A DNA stretch of 64,000 nt from Bradyrhizobium japonicum USDA 6 (GTDB taxonomy: Bacteria; Pseudomonadota; Alphaproteobacteria; Rhizobiales; Xanthobacteraceae). The notes below the pieces were generated by a model, which did no database searches, was not told the DNA's origin, and saw only the letters and a list, made by a program, of their open reading frames with translations. Shown piece by piece: positions 1 to 7,053 of the stretch (positions within the stretch are counted from its first letter, which is position 1; the number at the start of each line of letters is the position of its first letter). The DNA lies in the NCBI RefSeq assembly GCF_000284375.1, contig NC_017249.1:4876001-4940000 (forward strand), read 5' to 3'. Position numbers and translations under genes: made by a program.

Positions 1-409
1 TGGCTCTCCTGACGGCCTTGCAATCAAGGCGGGGCGGCTCACAGAAACGCTCACGCCATCTCGTCTCGGCGACATGCTCGCGAGAACGGGTGTGCGGCAC
101 AAGGTGGTGGTCATCTCGGCTTGTTATTCGGGGGTTTTTATCCCGCGTCTGGCGAATCCCGACGTGCTGGTCATCACCGCGGCCGATGCCAACCATCCGT
201 CGTTCGGCTGTCAGGACAAGGCCAAGTGGACCTATTTCGGCGACGCTTTTTTCAATGTCGCGCTCCGGAAAGCGGTCAGCCTGAAGGATGCGTTTCTCGA
301 TGCGCGCTCACTCGTCCGGAAGCGAGAATTGCGGGAGCATTTCGAGCCGTCGAATCCCCTCATGGCAGGCGGCGCAGACGTGCTGCCATTGCTTGTCGCA
401 CGCCCTTGA
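1..409 (+). CDS. C13 (legumain-like) peptidase, 3' part of gene
   Basis: The reading frame is open from the left edge and ends with TGA at 407-409, so the N-terminal part lies outside the window. The visible 135 residues begin Gly-Ser-Pro-Asp-Gly and contain VVISACYSG, the catalytic-cysteine block of peptidase family C13, then VITAADANHPSFGC and TYFGDAFFNVAL, which also fit that family. The catalytic His-Gly dyad normally sits just before the first visible residue; base 1 is a T, compatible with a CAT His codon, but this is inference. Bacterial C13 proteins are usually exported or membrane-anchored cysteine peptidases of unknown substrate. The next gene downstream is an exported Gly/Cys-rich repeat protein. 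Confidence 0.75.
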   Translation, partial: GSPDGLAIKAGRLTETLTPSRLGDMLARTGVRHKVVVISACYSGVFIPRLANPDVLVITAADANHPSFGCQDKAKWTYFGDAFFNVALRKAVSLKDAFLDARSLVRKRELREHFEPSNPLMAGGADVLPLLVARP

Positions 410-716
410 ACAACCGGCCGCGAACGCAGAGGCTATTGCTCGCGGGCGCATCGCCGTTTCCGGTCTACCCGATAAGCAGACTGTTTGGCGGCCCGCTTAG
501 ACTTCGCATTCGGGCCAGGGCCTGACATGCAGGTCCATGCTGCTGCATGTGCGCAGATGGCTCAACCAAAAGTGGTTATGTCTCGATCTCGCTCATGAAG
601 ATGAATGGAGCTCGATGAGATGTTTCGCATTTTATGGCAAAGGTAACCCTTGCGCGCCGGTTTCGCCGAGCGCACTCTTGCGGAGCGTTTTCACAAGAAC
701 TGCGGAGGGGGCGACC
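410..716. other. Intergenic spacer, no gene seen
   Basis: About 300 bases between the C13 peptidase stop and the Gly/Cys-rich gene. Short overlapping frames exist but none has a convincing start, ribosome binding site or protein-like composition. A GGAGGGGG run at 703-710 lies just before the ATG at 717 and acts as its likely ribosome binding site. Confidence 0.5.
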
Positions 717-1337
717 ATGCCACGGGTCAAGCAAGCTTCGAAGCAGAAACGCACAGCCAAAGCCACCACCGTGAAGGCGCTAGGTGCCGCCGGACTGGGT
801 CTTTCGCTGGCGGGTAGTGCATCCGCATCCACGATGCCCGCTGCCGGTATCCCGCAATCCAATACCTCGCCAAATCAGCGCTTCTTTCTTGGCGAAGAGG
901 AAATGGCCGACGTCAGTCTGGCCACGTTCCATCTTTTCGATAGAGAAAACTTTGGCAGCGGCGTGCAGCTAGCGCGCGGGTGCGGTGGTTGCGGGTGCGG
1001 CCATGGTGGCGGCGGGTGCGGCGGCGGCCGAGGTTGCGGTGGTGGTGGGTTTGTTGGCGGCCGAGGTTGCGGTGGCGGCGGGTTTGTTGGAGGCCGAGGT
1101 TGCGGTGGTGGCGGGTTTGTTGGCGTCCGTGGTTGCGGTGGTGGTGGGTTTGTTGGCGTTCGTGGTTGCGGTGGCTTCCGTGGTTGCCGTGGCTTCCGTG
1201 GTTGCGGTTGCGGCGGCTGCGGGTTCAGCATCGGGTTCTATGACGACATCGGGTTCGATGACTGGGGGTATGGTGGCTGGGGGTTCGGTGGTTGCGCGGG
1301 TTGCTGCGGATCCTGGGGAGCGTGCCGCTTGTGCTAA
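717..1337 (+). CDS. Exported Gly/Cys-rich tandem-repeat protein, unknown function
   Basis: The start at 717 is preferred because GGAGGGGG lies just upstream; the frame is open further upstream but reads as non-protein. The 206-residue product starts with a basic stretch (MPRVKQASKQKR), a hydrophobic segment ending Ala-Ser-Ala that looks like a Sec signal peptide, and then an acidic segment with FFLGEEEMADVSLATF. From about residue 83 on it is almost only Gly and Cys with Arg, Phe and Val: four 11-residue units GRGCGGGGFVG, shorter RGCxGF units, and a tail rich in Gly, Trp, Asp and Cys ending CRLC. The architecture resembles a leader plus a repetitive core, as in some ribosomal peptides, but no maturase gene is visible. 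A structural or metal-binding secreted protein is equally possible. Function unknown. Confidence 0.7.
   Translation: MPRVKQASKQKRTAKATTVKALGAAGLGLSLAGSASASTMPAAGIPQSNTSPNQRFFLGEEEMADVSLATFHLFDRENFGSGVQLARGCGGCGCGHGGGGCGGGRGCGGGGFVGGRGCGGGGFVGGRGCGGGGFVGVRGCGGGGFVGVRGCGGFRGCRGFRGCGCGGCGFSIGFYDDIGFDDWGYGGWGFGGCAGCCGSWGACRLC
1026..1157 (+). repeat. 33-bp coding tandem repeat, four copies
   Basis: Four consecutive in-frame units at 1026-1058, 1059-1091, 1092-1124 and 1125-1157 each encode [GV]RGCGGGGFVG. The copies differ at a few third positions and at the first codon of the last unit, so they are diverged rather than freshly duplicated. Shorter RGC-containing units follow to about 1203. Confidence 0.85.
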
Positions 1338-1611
1338 GTCCCACCAAGGACTCTGCTAAGCTGCGATCAGCCTCTCGCTGGTTGCGAGTTTAAGGTCGCC
1401 TTCGGGTCACACGCGGAAGAACTCAGGTTGAGTATGTCGAGTCCGCTTCACCCCCAGAGAACAGACGTCTAGCGGACATGCGGTGTCGGCCGCTTGGGGC
1501 CAATTCCGGACATAAGAGGGTGGGGCAGGCCGAAGGCTTCCGCCGCGACGCCGACCTTGCAATTCCCGCGATGATTGTTGAGATTTGGCGATTGCCAAGG
1601 GGGGAACGAAA

Positions 1612-2331
1612 ATGTGCGAAAGCCCTACCATCAAAGGCCGCACTGGTTGGCGCGGCTGGTCGGAACTCCCAACAAGGGCAATTCAAAAAACCGATGAGAA
1701 ATGGGTCGATCTCACCTACCCATTTTCAATTTCAGTACCACGTTCCGCAGCGTTTCCTCCGCCGAAGTTTTCATATTTTGCGCAGATGCCGGAACGGCCG
1801 CTGAATGTCACCCAGATGGAGACAATCGTACACATGGGCACTCACGTTGATGCCCCAAAGCATTTTTATGTTGGTGGTCCAGGAATGGACGAAATACCAC
1901 TCGAGCGCATGACAGGCGAAGGGGTCGTCATTCGCCTCGAAAAAGCAGTCAACGAAGAGATCGGCGTCGACGATCTTGCTGCTGCGAAACCGAGAATAGA
2001 ACCGGGTGATATCGTCGCCATAGACACAGGCTGGAGTGGAAACTGGGGAACGCCTGAGTGGAACCGGCATCCATATCATTCACTTGAAGCCGCCCAATGG
2101 CTGGTCGATCAGAAGGTCAAGCTGGTTGCCGTAGACACCGCCACGCCGGATCTTCCTTATGACCTGCGTCCTAAGGATTTTCAGTTTCCGGTACACTGTA
2201 TGCTCCTCAAAGATGGAGTCCTAATCTCGGAGCAAATAGCTAACCTTCACAAATTAGGGGGCGACGAGCTGAATTTCTATTTTGCCCACTATCGATTGAA
2301 GGTTGCGATGGAGCACCTGCCCGCGTCTTAG
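1612..2331 (+). CDS. Cyclase family (kynurenine formamidase-like) hydrolase
   Basis: A 239-residue protein of the cyclase/KynB-like metal hydrolase family (Pfam PF04199 type). The diagnostic metal-binding motif HMGTHVDAPKHF is present near residue 75, preceded by WVDLTYPFS, the usual N-terminal strand, and followed by GDIVAIDTGWSGNWG and VAVDTATPDLP. Members hydrolyse amide or ester bonds, the best known being N-formylkynurenine; the real substrate here cannot be told. The start at 1612 was chosen because AAGGGGGGAA sits a few bases upstream, whereas the longer frame from 1585 lacks one. A cysteine dioxygenase-like gene follows on the same strand after 76 bases, so the two may be co-transcribed. 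Confidence 0.8.
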   Translation: MCESPTIKGRTGWRGWSELPTRAIQKTDEKWVDLTYPFSISVPRSAAFPPPKFSYFAQMPERPLNVTQMETIVHMGTHVDAPKHFYVGGPGMDEIPLERMTGEGVVIRLEKAVNEEIGVDDLAAAKPRIEPGDIVAIDTGWSGNWGTPEWNRHPYHSLEAAQWLVDQKVKLVAVDTATPDLPYDLRPKDFQFPVHCMLLKDGVLISEQIANLHKLGGDELNFYFAHYRLKVAMEHLPAS

Positions 2332-2407
2332 CTCGGGCGTTCTCGTAGGCTCATGAGGTGATCGTCGGAGCCATTGCACCACTCCCGCCGACGTACTGGA
2401 GGGCGCC

Positions 2408-2968
2408 ATGAAAGTGCATGAACTAGTAGCGAGGTTCGCGAAGGCAGGTGAAAGTGCCAAGCCGATGGATGCCTCGCGCGAAATTCTCGAATCCCTGCGC
2501 GGACAAGTGGAAGCCATCGAAAACTTGCTGGGCTATATCTCCGGCACAGGCGGCAACGCGGGGCAGGTGTTCTACCGTTCGCCGCAAGTTACGCTACTCA
2601 AAGTGTGTTTTCCTGTTGGGCGTCGTACGCCACCGCACAACCACGGAACATGGGCCACGATTCTGCAATTGTCGGGCGAAGAAAAAAATACGCTCTACCA
2701 GCGAGAAAATGGCAAGCTGCGAAAAGCGAGAGAGATGTCACTGACCCGCGGCGCGATACTGTCCATGCCTGCAGAAACCGTCCACGTGGTTCAATGCCGT
2801 AGCAATGTACCAGCAATCGGCCTGCACGTTTATGGTGGCGACATTTTCGCTCTAGCGCGCCGCATTTGGAATCCGGAAACGTTAGAAGAGCACGCGCTGG
2901 ACTGGGCTCTATACGAAAAGTTCGCGCAGACTGCTTCAAAGGCTGCGAAGGCGCCGCTCGAAAGCTGA
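2408..2968 (+). CDS. Cysteine dioxygenase-like cupin
   Basis: A 186-residue cupin of the cysteine/thiol dioxygenase type. The iron-binding motif PHNHGTWATI lies near residue 78 and supplies two histidines; the third is likely the His in AETVHVVQC, with a further His in IGLHVYGGD. Family members use non-haem iron and oxygen to convert a thiol such as cysteine or 3-mercaptopropionate to its sulfinate. GGAGG directly precedes the ATG at 2408. It follows the cyclase-family gene on the same strand, suggesting a small catabolic pair. The thiol substrate cannot be assigned from sequence. Confidence 0.78.
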   Translation: MKVHELVARFAKAGESAKPMDASREILESLRGQVEAIENLLGYISGTGGNAGQVFYRSPQVTLLKVCFPVGRRTPPHNHGTWATILQLSGEEKNTLYQRENGKLRKAREMSLTRGAILSMPAETVHVVQCRSNVPAIGLHVYGGDIFALARRIWNPETLEEHALDWALYEKFAQTASKAAKAPLES

Positions 2969-3144
2969 CATTGAACGGTGCGCAAAGCGATGTCCGCAAT
3001 GGGTCATTTTCGACGATTTTAGCGGAGATTGCCGACTGGCTGAAGTCCGCTTCTACCCCGTACGCGTCCAACTGGGGCCCACCCGGAAGCGTTGCCTCTG
3101 GCCAGACTCCTATGATTCAAGCTTTCAAACTGGGGGCTCGAATC

Positions 3145-3471
3145 ATGCGCTACGAATTCGCCGACCATGAATGGATCGCCATCAAGCCCATGCTGCCGAA
3201 CAAACCGCGTGGCGTTCCTCGGGTGAACGACCGCCGTGTCCTCAATGGCATCTTCTGGGTCCTAGGCTCCGGAGCGCCTTGGCGCGATCTGCCCGAGGCG
3301 TTTGGTCCGTACACCACCTGCTACAACCGCTTCGTCCGTTGGCGGCGGGCTGGTGTCTGGGGCCGTATCATAGACGCACTTGCCGCGGCCCATGATGCCG
3401 CTGTCCATAACACACCGCACCGGGAGCGCGTCAGGTCCGCCTTGGGTCATGAACGACAAAGCTTGAACTGA
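3145..3471 (+). pseudogene. IS5-family transposase, N-terminal fragment
   Basis: The 108-residue frame carries the N-terminal domain typical of IS5-group transposases: MRYEFADHEWIAIKPMLP, RRVLNGIFWVLGSGAPWRDLP, then YTTCYNRFVRWRRAGVW. An intact protein continues for well over 100 more residues with the DDE catalytic domain. Here the similarity stops around DAAVHNTP and the frame runs into unrelated sequence before TGA at 3469, so the element is truncated and cannot transpose by itself. The longer frame starting at 2866 only reads through the end of the preceding gene. I could not define terminal inverted repeats or a target duplication. Confidence 0.75.
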
Positions 3472-3713
3472 GCACAATAGGTCTGCTTTCGGGCAAATTG
3501 CCACCAATCCGCGCTCGTTGTCGTGACAATGAGTGCAGCTAGCGCGGTGGAGCGAAGAAGTTCGCGCTTTATCAACATGATGCAGCTGCGAGCATGGAGG
3601 CCAACTGGAGCAAGCCGCGCTACGGCGCGGTCGACCCGGCGCGGACAACACCGGTGTTTCTGCTATAGTGCGACCTTCGAACTTGCGGGGTGGCTGCTTC
3701 AAGGGTTGAAATC

Positions 3714-3989
3714 ATGCACAGAGCATCTGCATCATTACTACTTGCCTGCGCTTTTATTCTATTTGCTCCGCAAGTGCGGGCGCAGCAAATTCCGGCCGAA
3801 ACAGTTCAGGGAATGCTTGCGGCCCAGATTCGCACGCAAGGCTTCACCTGCGAAAAACCACTCGGCGCAAAGAAGAACACGAAGGCGTCTCGACCTGATC
3901 GCGACGTTTGGGTTCTTAAATGCAGCAACGCCATGTACAAGATCACGCGCGTTCCCGATATGGCGGCGAAGGTCGAACCGCTGCCGTGA
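3714..3989 (+). CDS. Small secreted protein of unknown function
   Basis: A 91-residue protein with a clear Sec signal peptide (MHRASASLLLACAFILF, cleavage after VRAQ or nearby) and a short mature part with two cysteines that could pair (GFTCEKP and VLKCSNAMYKITR). The start at 3714 places the signal peptide at the N-terminus; the frame is open to 3690. The mature part looks like one of the small periplasmic proteins common in Bradyrhizobium, but I recognise no named domain. It lies alone between the IS5 remnant and the LysR gene. Confidence 0.55.
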   Translation: MHRASASLLLACAFILFAPQVRAQQIPAETVQGMLAAQIRTQGFTCEKPLGAKKNTKASRPDRDVWVLKCSNAMYKITRVPDMAAKVEPLP

Positions 3990-4034
3990 GCTCGGTGGTC
4001 TCTACGGGACCAGCGACACGATGGACTTGTGCCG

Positions 4035-4083
4035 GTGTTTTGCCTGACGTCTCAAACGTCCTGGCGGCGAGGGCTCAAGCCAT
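4035..4083. repeat. Dispersed repeat, partial copy 1
   Basis: About 49 bases, beginning GTGTTTTGCCTGACG and ending GGCTCAAGCCA, match 8221-8270 with few changes. This copy covers only the left half of the element seen at 8221-8327. It sits at the 3' end of the LysR gene, so it may have been placed there as a mobile or terminator-like repeat. Confidence 0.65.
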
Positions 4084-4098
4084 GTTCTCACGGTCGCC

Positions 4099-4725
4099 TT
4101 AACTTCCGCTGATGCCGACCAGACGAGGGCGGCGGTTTGCGAGAGGGTTTTCGGCCGGCAGGGCGCGCAGCCACGCGCGAAAACTGACGATCTCGGGGCA
4201 ATCCGCGGTGCCTTCAGGCACGATCAGCCAATCACCGGGGCCTGATCCCTCATTGACCCGGTCGCAGCGATAGCCCGGATGGTGACCGAGACCGCGGGCG
4301 ATCAAGAGGTCGACCTTGCCCTCGACCAATTCGTGCAGGCCGGCCGGCTGCAGCACCCGCAAGCCGATCTCCGCATGCGCGCTGCGAAACTCCGCCAATT
4401 CGAGCCGGCGCAGGTCGAAGCTGCCATGGACCCCCAACTGCAGCAGCACCGCGCCCGCCGGCTTCAATTGCGAGGTCGCCTCCGCAATGTGACGAAAACC
4501 TTCGGAGACCCCGGGCAGATAGGCCTGACCGTCCGCGGTGAGAATGAGCTGCTTATGCAGCCGCTCGAACAGCTGCACGCCGAGACGTGCCTCCAGCGCC
4601 TTCACCTGCTGTCCCACGGCGGCAGGTGTCACGTGCAGCTCATGCGCGGCCAGCTTGAAGCTGAGATGCCGGGCGGCGGCCTCAAAAGCGCGGAGCGCGT
4701 TGAGCGGGGGAAGGGCGTAGGTCAT
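4099..4725 (-). CDS. LysR-family regulator with shortened effector domain
   Basis: The N-terminus is a full LysR winged-helix domain of the GcvA kind (LPPLNALRAFEAAARHLSF, then AAHELHVTPAAVGQQVKALE). The total is only 208 residues against about 300 for the family. The effector domain runs normally to VDLLIARGLGHHPGYRC and then jumps to a C-terminal-type segment DWLIVPEGTADCPEIVSF, so roughly 80-90 residues of the second subdomain appear to be missing in frame. DNA binding is probably intact; ligand response is doubtful. It is divergent from the VOC/RidA/hydrolase operon starting at 4854, the usual placement for a LysR regulator and its target. The ATG at 4725 matches the family N-terminus. 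Confidence 0.75.
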   Translation of the reverse strand: MTYALPPLNALRAFEAAARHLSFKLAAHELHVTPAAVGQQVKALEARLGVQLFERLHKQLILTADGQAYLPGVSEGFRHIAEATSQLKPAGAVLLQLGVHGSFDLRRLELAEFRSAHAEIGLRVLQPAGLHELVEGKVDLLIARGLGHHPGYRCDRVNEGSGPGDWLIVPEGTADCPEIVSFRAWLRALPAENPLANRRPRLVGISGS

Positions 4726-4853
4726 CGCACCGCAGTTTGACACCGATGAGCCCAGGCCTTGCAATAGATTTTCTTGCGCTGAACCGCAGCAACAATGCTT
4801 TGATCGGCGCCGTCATCGCCGGATACGGTCGGCCCTCAATTCGGAGACCCCCA

Positions 4854-5723
4854 ATGCCCCGTCGTCTAGATCATCTCGTCATTTGCGTCCGCGATCTGGA
4901 GCAGGCCGCGCTGGATTGGCAGACGCTGGGCTTCAACCTCACGCCGACTGGCGTGCACCCGTTCGGAACGAGCAACCGCCTTGCGCAGTTCGCCGACAAT
5001 TTTCTTGAGTTGCTGGCCGTCACCGACGACGCGTTGGTGCCGCCAGCCACGCCGGGCCATTTCAGCTTCGCGGCCCACAACCGCGATTTTCTTGCGACCG
5101 CCGAGGGAATGTCGATGCTGGTCTTGCACAGCACCGACGCCCATGCCGATGCCGCGCGTTTCAGGGCCGACCGCATCGGCGATTATGCCCCGTTCGATTT
5201 CGGCCGTGACGCGGTGCTCCCGGGCGGGGGCACGGCGCGCGTCGCGTTTTCGCTGGCCTTTGCCACCGATCCCGCCATGCCCGGGATCGCGTTCTTCACC
5301 TGCCAGCAGCGCCACCCGCCGGATCTGTTCTGGAAGGCGCAGTATCAGCGTCATCCCAACGGCGCCCTCCGCGTGGTCGAGGTGGTGATGTCGGCGGCGG
5401 AGCCGGCTGCGCATCGCGATTTTCTCGAGCGCCTCACGGAAGGCACGGCCGAGCTTGCGCCCGGGCGGCTGACGATTGGTGAGCGCGGCAATCATATCAC
5501 CTTGCTTGACCCGTCCGAGCTGGCGCGCCGGTTGCCGGGCCTCGCGAACAGCGCTTCGCCGCGCTTTTGCGCGGCGCGCCTGGCGGTCGCTGATCTGGAT
5601 GCGACAAGGCGAACGCTGGAACACAACGGCGTCGGCTTTGCGATGACCGGTGCCGTGCTGTTGGTGCCACCCGCCACCGCGCATGGCCTGGCGCTCGAAT
5701 TCGTCGAACAGGAGGCAAACTGA
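4854..5723 (+). CDS. VOC-family (glyoxalase-like) protein
   Basis: A 289-residue protein starting MPRRLDHLVICVRDLEQA, the classic first strand and helix of a vicinal-oxygen-chelate module. A second related segment begins around RFCAARLAVADLDATRR near residue 240. The fold fits the glyoxalase-like domain class (PF13468 type), which includes metal-dependent isomerases, lyases and dioxygenases; substrate unknown. It is the first gene of a three-gene plus-strand operon with RidA (1-base gap) and an L-2-amino-thiazoline-4-carboxylate hydrolase-like gene. A long frame begins at 4737, but the domain starts exactly at 4854, so the later ATG was chosen. Confidence 0.75.
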   Translation: MPRRLDHLVICVRDLEQAALDWQTLGFNLTPTGVHPFGTSNRLAQFADNFLELLAVTDDALVPPATPGHFSFAAHNRDFLATAEGMSMLVLHSTDAHADAARFRADRIGDYAPFDFGRDAVLPGGGTARVAFSLAFATDPAMPGIAFFTCQQRHPPDLFWKAQYQRHPNGALRVVEVVMSAAEPAAHRDFLERLTEGTAELAPGRLTIGERGNHITLLDPSELARRLPGLANSASPRFCAARLAVADLDATRRTLEHNGVGFAMTGAVLLVPPATAHGLALEFVEQEAN

Positions 5724-5724
5724 C

Positions 5725-6111
5725 ATGGCTCACGTCGTCAATCACAATCCCGCAACGGTCCATCCTCCCGCCGGCGGTTACAGCATGGGACTTGAATTGA
5801 CGCAGCATCGCCGCCTGTTGTTCATCAGTGGTCAGGTGCCCGAGAAAACCGACGGCACCGTGCCCGAAGGTTTCGAGGCGCAATGCGAGCAGGCCTGGCG
5901 CAACGTGATCGCGGTGCTCGCCGCCGCGGGCCTTGGCGTCGGGCATCTGGTCAAGGTCACCACGTTCCTGACTGACCGGACTCAAGTCGTGACCAACCGC
6001 ACCATTCGCCGCGCTGTGCTCGGGGACCACCAGCCGGCGCTAACGGTCGTGGTCGTCGAGACCGTCGATAGCAAATGGCTGCTGGAGATCGAGGCGATCG
6101 CCGCGGAATGA
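5725..6111 (+). CDS. RidA-family (YjgF/UK114) protein
   Basis: A 128-residue RidA-like protein. Visible family features are the GGYSMGLEL entry, the LLFISGQVP strand, the central AWRNVIAVLAAAGLGVGHLVKVTTFLTD and the C-terminal PALTVVVVETVDSKWLLEIEAIA. RidA proteins trim enamine/imine intermediates or hydrolyse related species. The usual Arg of the Arg-Ala/Pro-Ala active-site stretch is not obvious (NRTIRRAVLGDHQPALTVV), so it may belong to a non-canonical subgroup. GGAGG precedes the ATG, one base after the VOC stop. The stop overlaps a possible ATG of the next gene. Confidence 0.8.
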   Translation: MAHVVNHNPATVHPPAGGYSMGLELTQHRRLLFISGQVPEKTDGTVPEGFEAQCEQAWRNVIAVLAAAGLGVGHLVKVTTFLTDRTQVVTNRTIRRAVLGDHQPALTVVVVETVDSKWLLEIEAIAAE

Positions 6112-6152
6112 AGCCGGCTTCGCCAACCTTGCAACGAGCCGTCAGGTGTCCA

Positions 6153-6857
6153 ATGGCCGAGAACATCCATCCCTTCTACGAGACGCATCGGAACGCAATG
6201 GAGGCCGCCATGCGCCAGCGGCTCGACCTCGCCGAAGCGATGCTGCGCGAGCGCACGCATCTCTCCGACATCGACGGGATCAGGCGGGAGGTGATGGACG
6301 AATTCGAGATTGTCCTCACCCAAATGCCTTATGTCGGCGGCGCGGCAAGCCGCATGAGCGATTTCTTCATGCGCCTGACGGGGTTCATGGCCATCGGCCG
6401 GGTGCTGCGGCGACACGGCGTGCCGGTGCCTGTGATCGGCGAGATCGAGCGAGAAACCTACGAGGCGCAATTGCTGACCGTATCAGAAGCGGAGCGTCTC
6501 GCCTCGGGGTGGCAATTCATGTCGCCGGACAACCAGGCCTTGCTGCGCGAGCAGGCGGCAAGGAGCGCTACAAGAGCGCATCAGGAAGAGTTTCCGGAAG
6601 ACTTCGTCTACGATTTCGTCGAGCCGGGTCCGCAAGACAGCTTCGAATTCGGCATCAACTACAAGGCCTGCGGCTTCTGCAAGCTCGCAGCGCGCCACGG
6701 GGACAAGGACATCCTGCCGAACATCTGCGGGCTCGATTTCGTCGCCTACGCAGCGCGCGGCATCCGCCTGGAGCGCACACAAACATTGGCGGGCGGCGCG
6801 AGCCACTGCAATTTCCGCTTCTCGCGGCTCCCGCCGGATGAGGCCGTGAACCCATAA
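6153..6857 (+). CDS. L-2-amino-thiazoline-4-carboxylate hydrolase-like protein
   Basis: A 234-residue protein resembling the ATC hydrolase family (PF14196 type), which opens the thiazoline ring on the way to cysteine in some pseudomonads. Supporting segments are PFYETHRNAMEAAMRQRL, the Trp-Gln-Phe stretch SGWQFMSP, and the C-terminal FGINYKACGFCKLAARHGD with two cysteines near a predicted metal or active site. The family also holds many proteins of other function. An upstream ATG at 6108 overlaps the RidA stop as ATGA and is an alternative start; the family-like sequence begins at 6153. With VOC and RidA neighbours it suggests catabolism of a small nitrogen- or sulfur-containing ring compound. 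Confidence 0.65.
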   Translation: MAENIHPFYETHRNAMEAAMRQRLDLAEAMLRERTHLSDIDGIRREVMDEFEIVLTQMPYVGGAASRMSDFFMRLTGFMAIGRVLRRHGVPVPVIGEIERETYEAQLLTVSEAERLASGWQFMSPDNQALLREQAARSATRAHQEEFPEDFVYDFVEPGPQDSFEFGINYKACGFCKLAARHGDKDILPNICGLDFVAYAARGIRLERTQTLAGGASHCNFRFSRLPPDEAVNP

Positions 6858-6926
6858 ATCGGCCGCGCTGACGGCTCGCGAAAGTCCGCTATGCCCCGGT
6901 GGCGATCAAATGGCGCATCGCATGCT

Positions 6927-6940
6927 TTGAGCCAAATCAA
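6927..6940 (+). promoter_or_regulatory. Possible FixK/FNR-type box
   Basis: The 14-mer TTGAGCCAAATCAA fits the FixK2 pattern TTG[AC]-N6-[TG]CAA. Its centre is about 120 bases before the oxidoreductase ATG at 7054. The inner halves are less symmetric than in the site at 27015, so chance occurrence is possible. Confidence 0.35.
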
Positions 6941-7053
6941 GGTAGAACTTCAAGCCGGCCATATCCTCAATGCTTGCCGACGTGGCGATGCAAAGTAGTT
7001 GCGGAACTGTACCCGTCCTTGCGCTGGATCACGACATTGCGAGGAGATCGCCG

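Noticed and set aside
1026..1203. CRISPR-like array
   Set aside because: The repeats are contiguous in-frame codons without spacers and encode Gly/Cys units.
875..1231. Pro/Arg-rich minus-strand protein opposite the Gly/Cys gene
   Set aside because: Gly codons read backwards give Pro; the plus-strand product has a signal peptide and ribosome binding site, the minus one has neither.
3145..3471. Active IS5 element
   Set aside because: The transposase stops before the DDE domain and no second half or terminal repeats were found.
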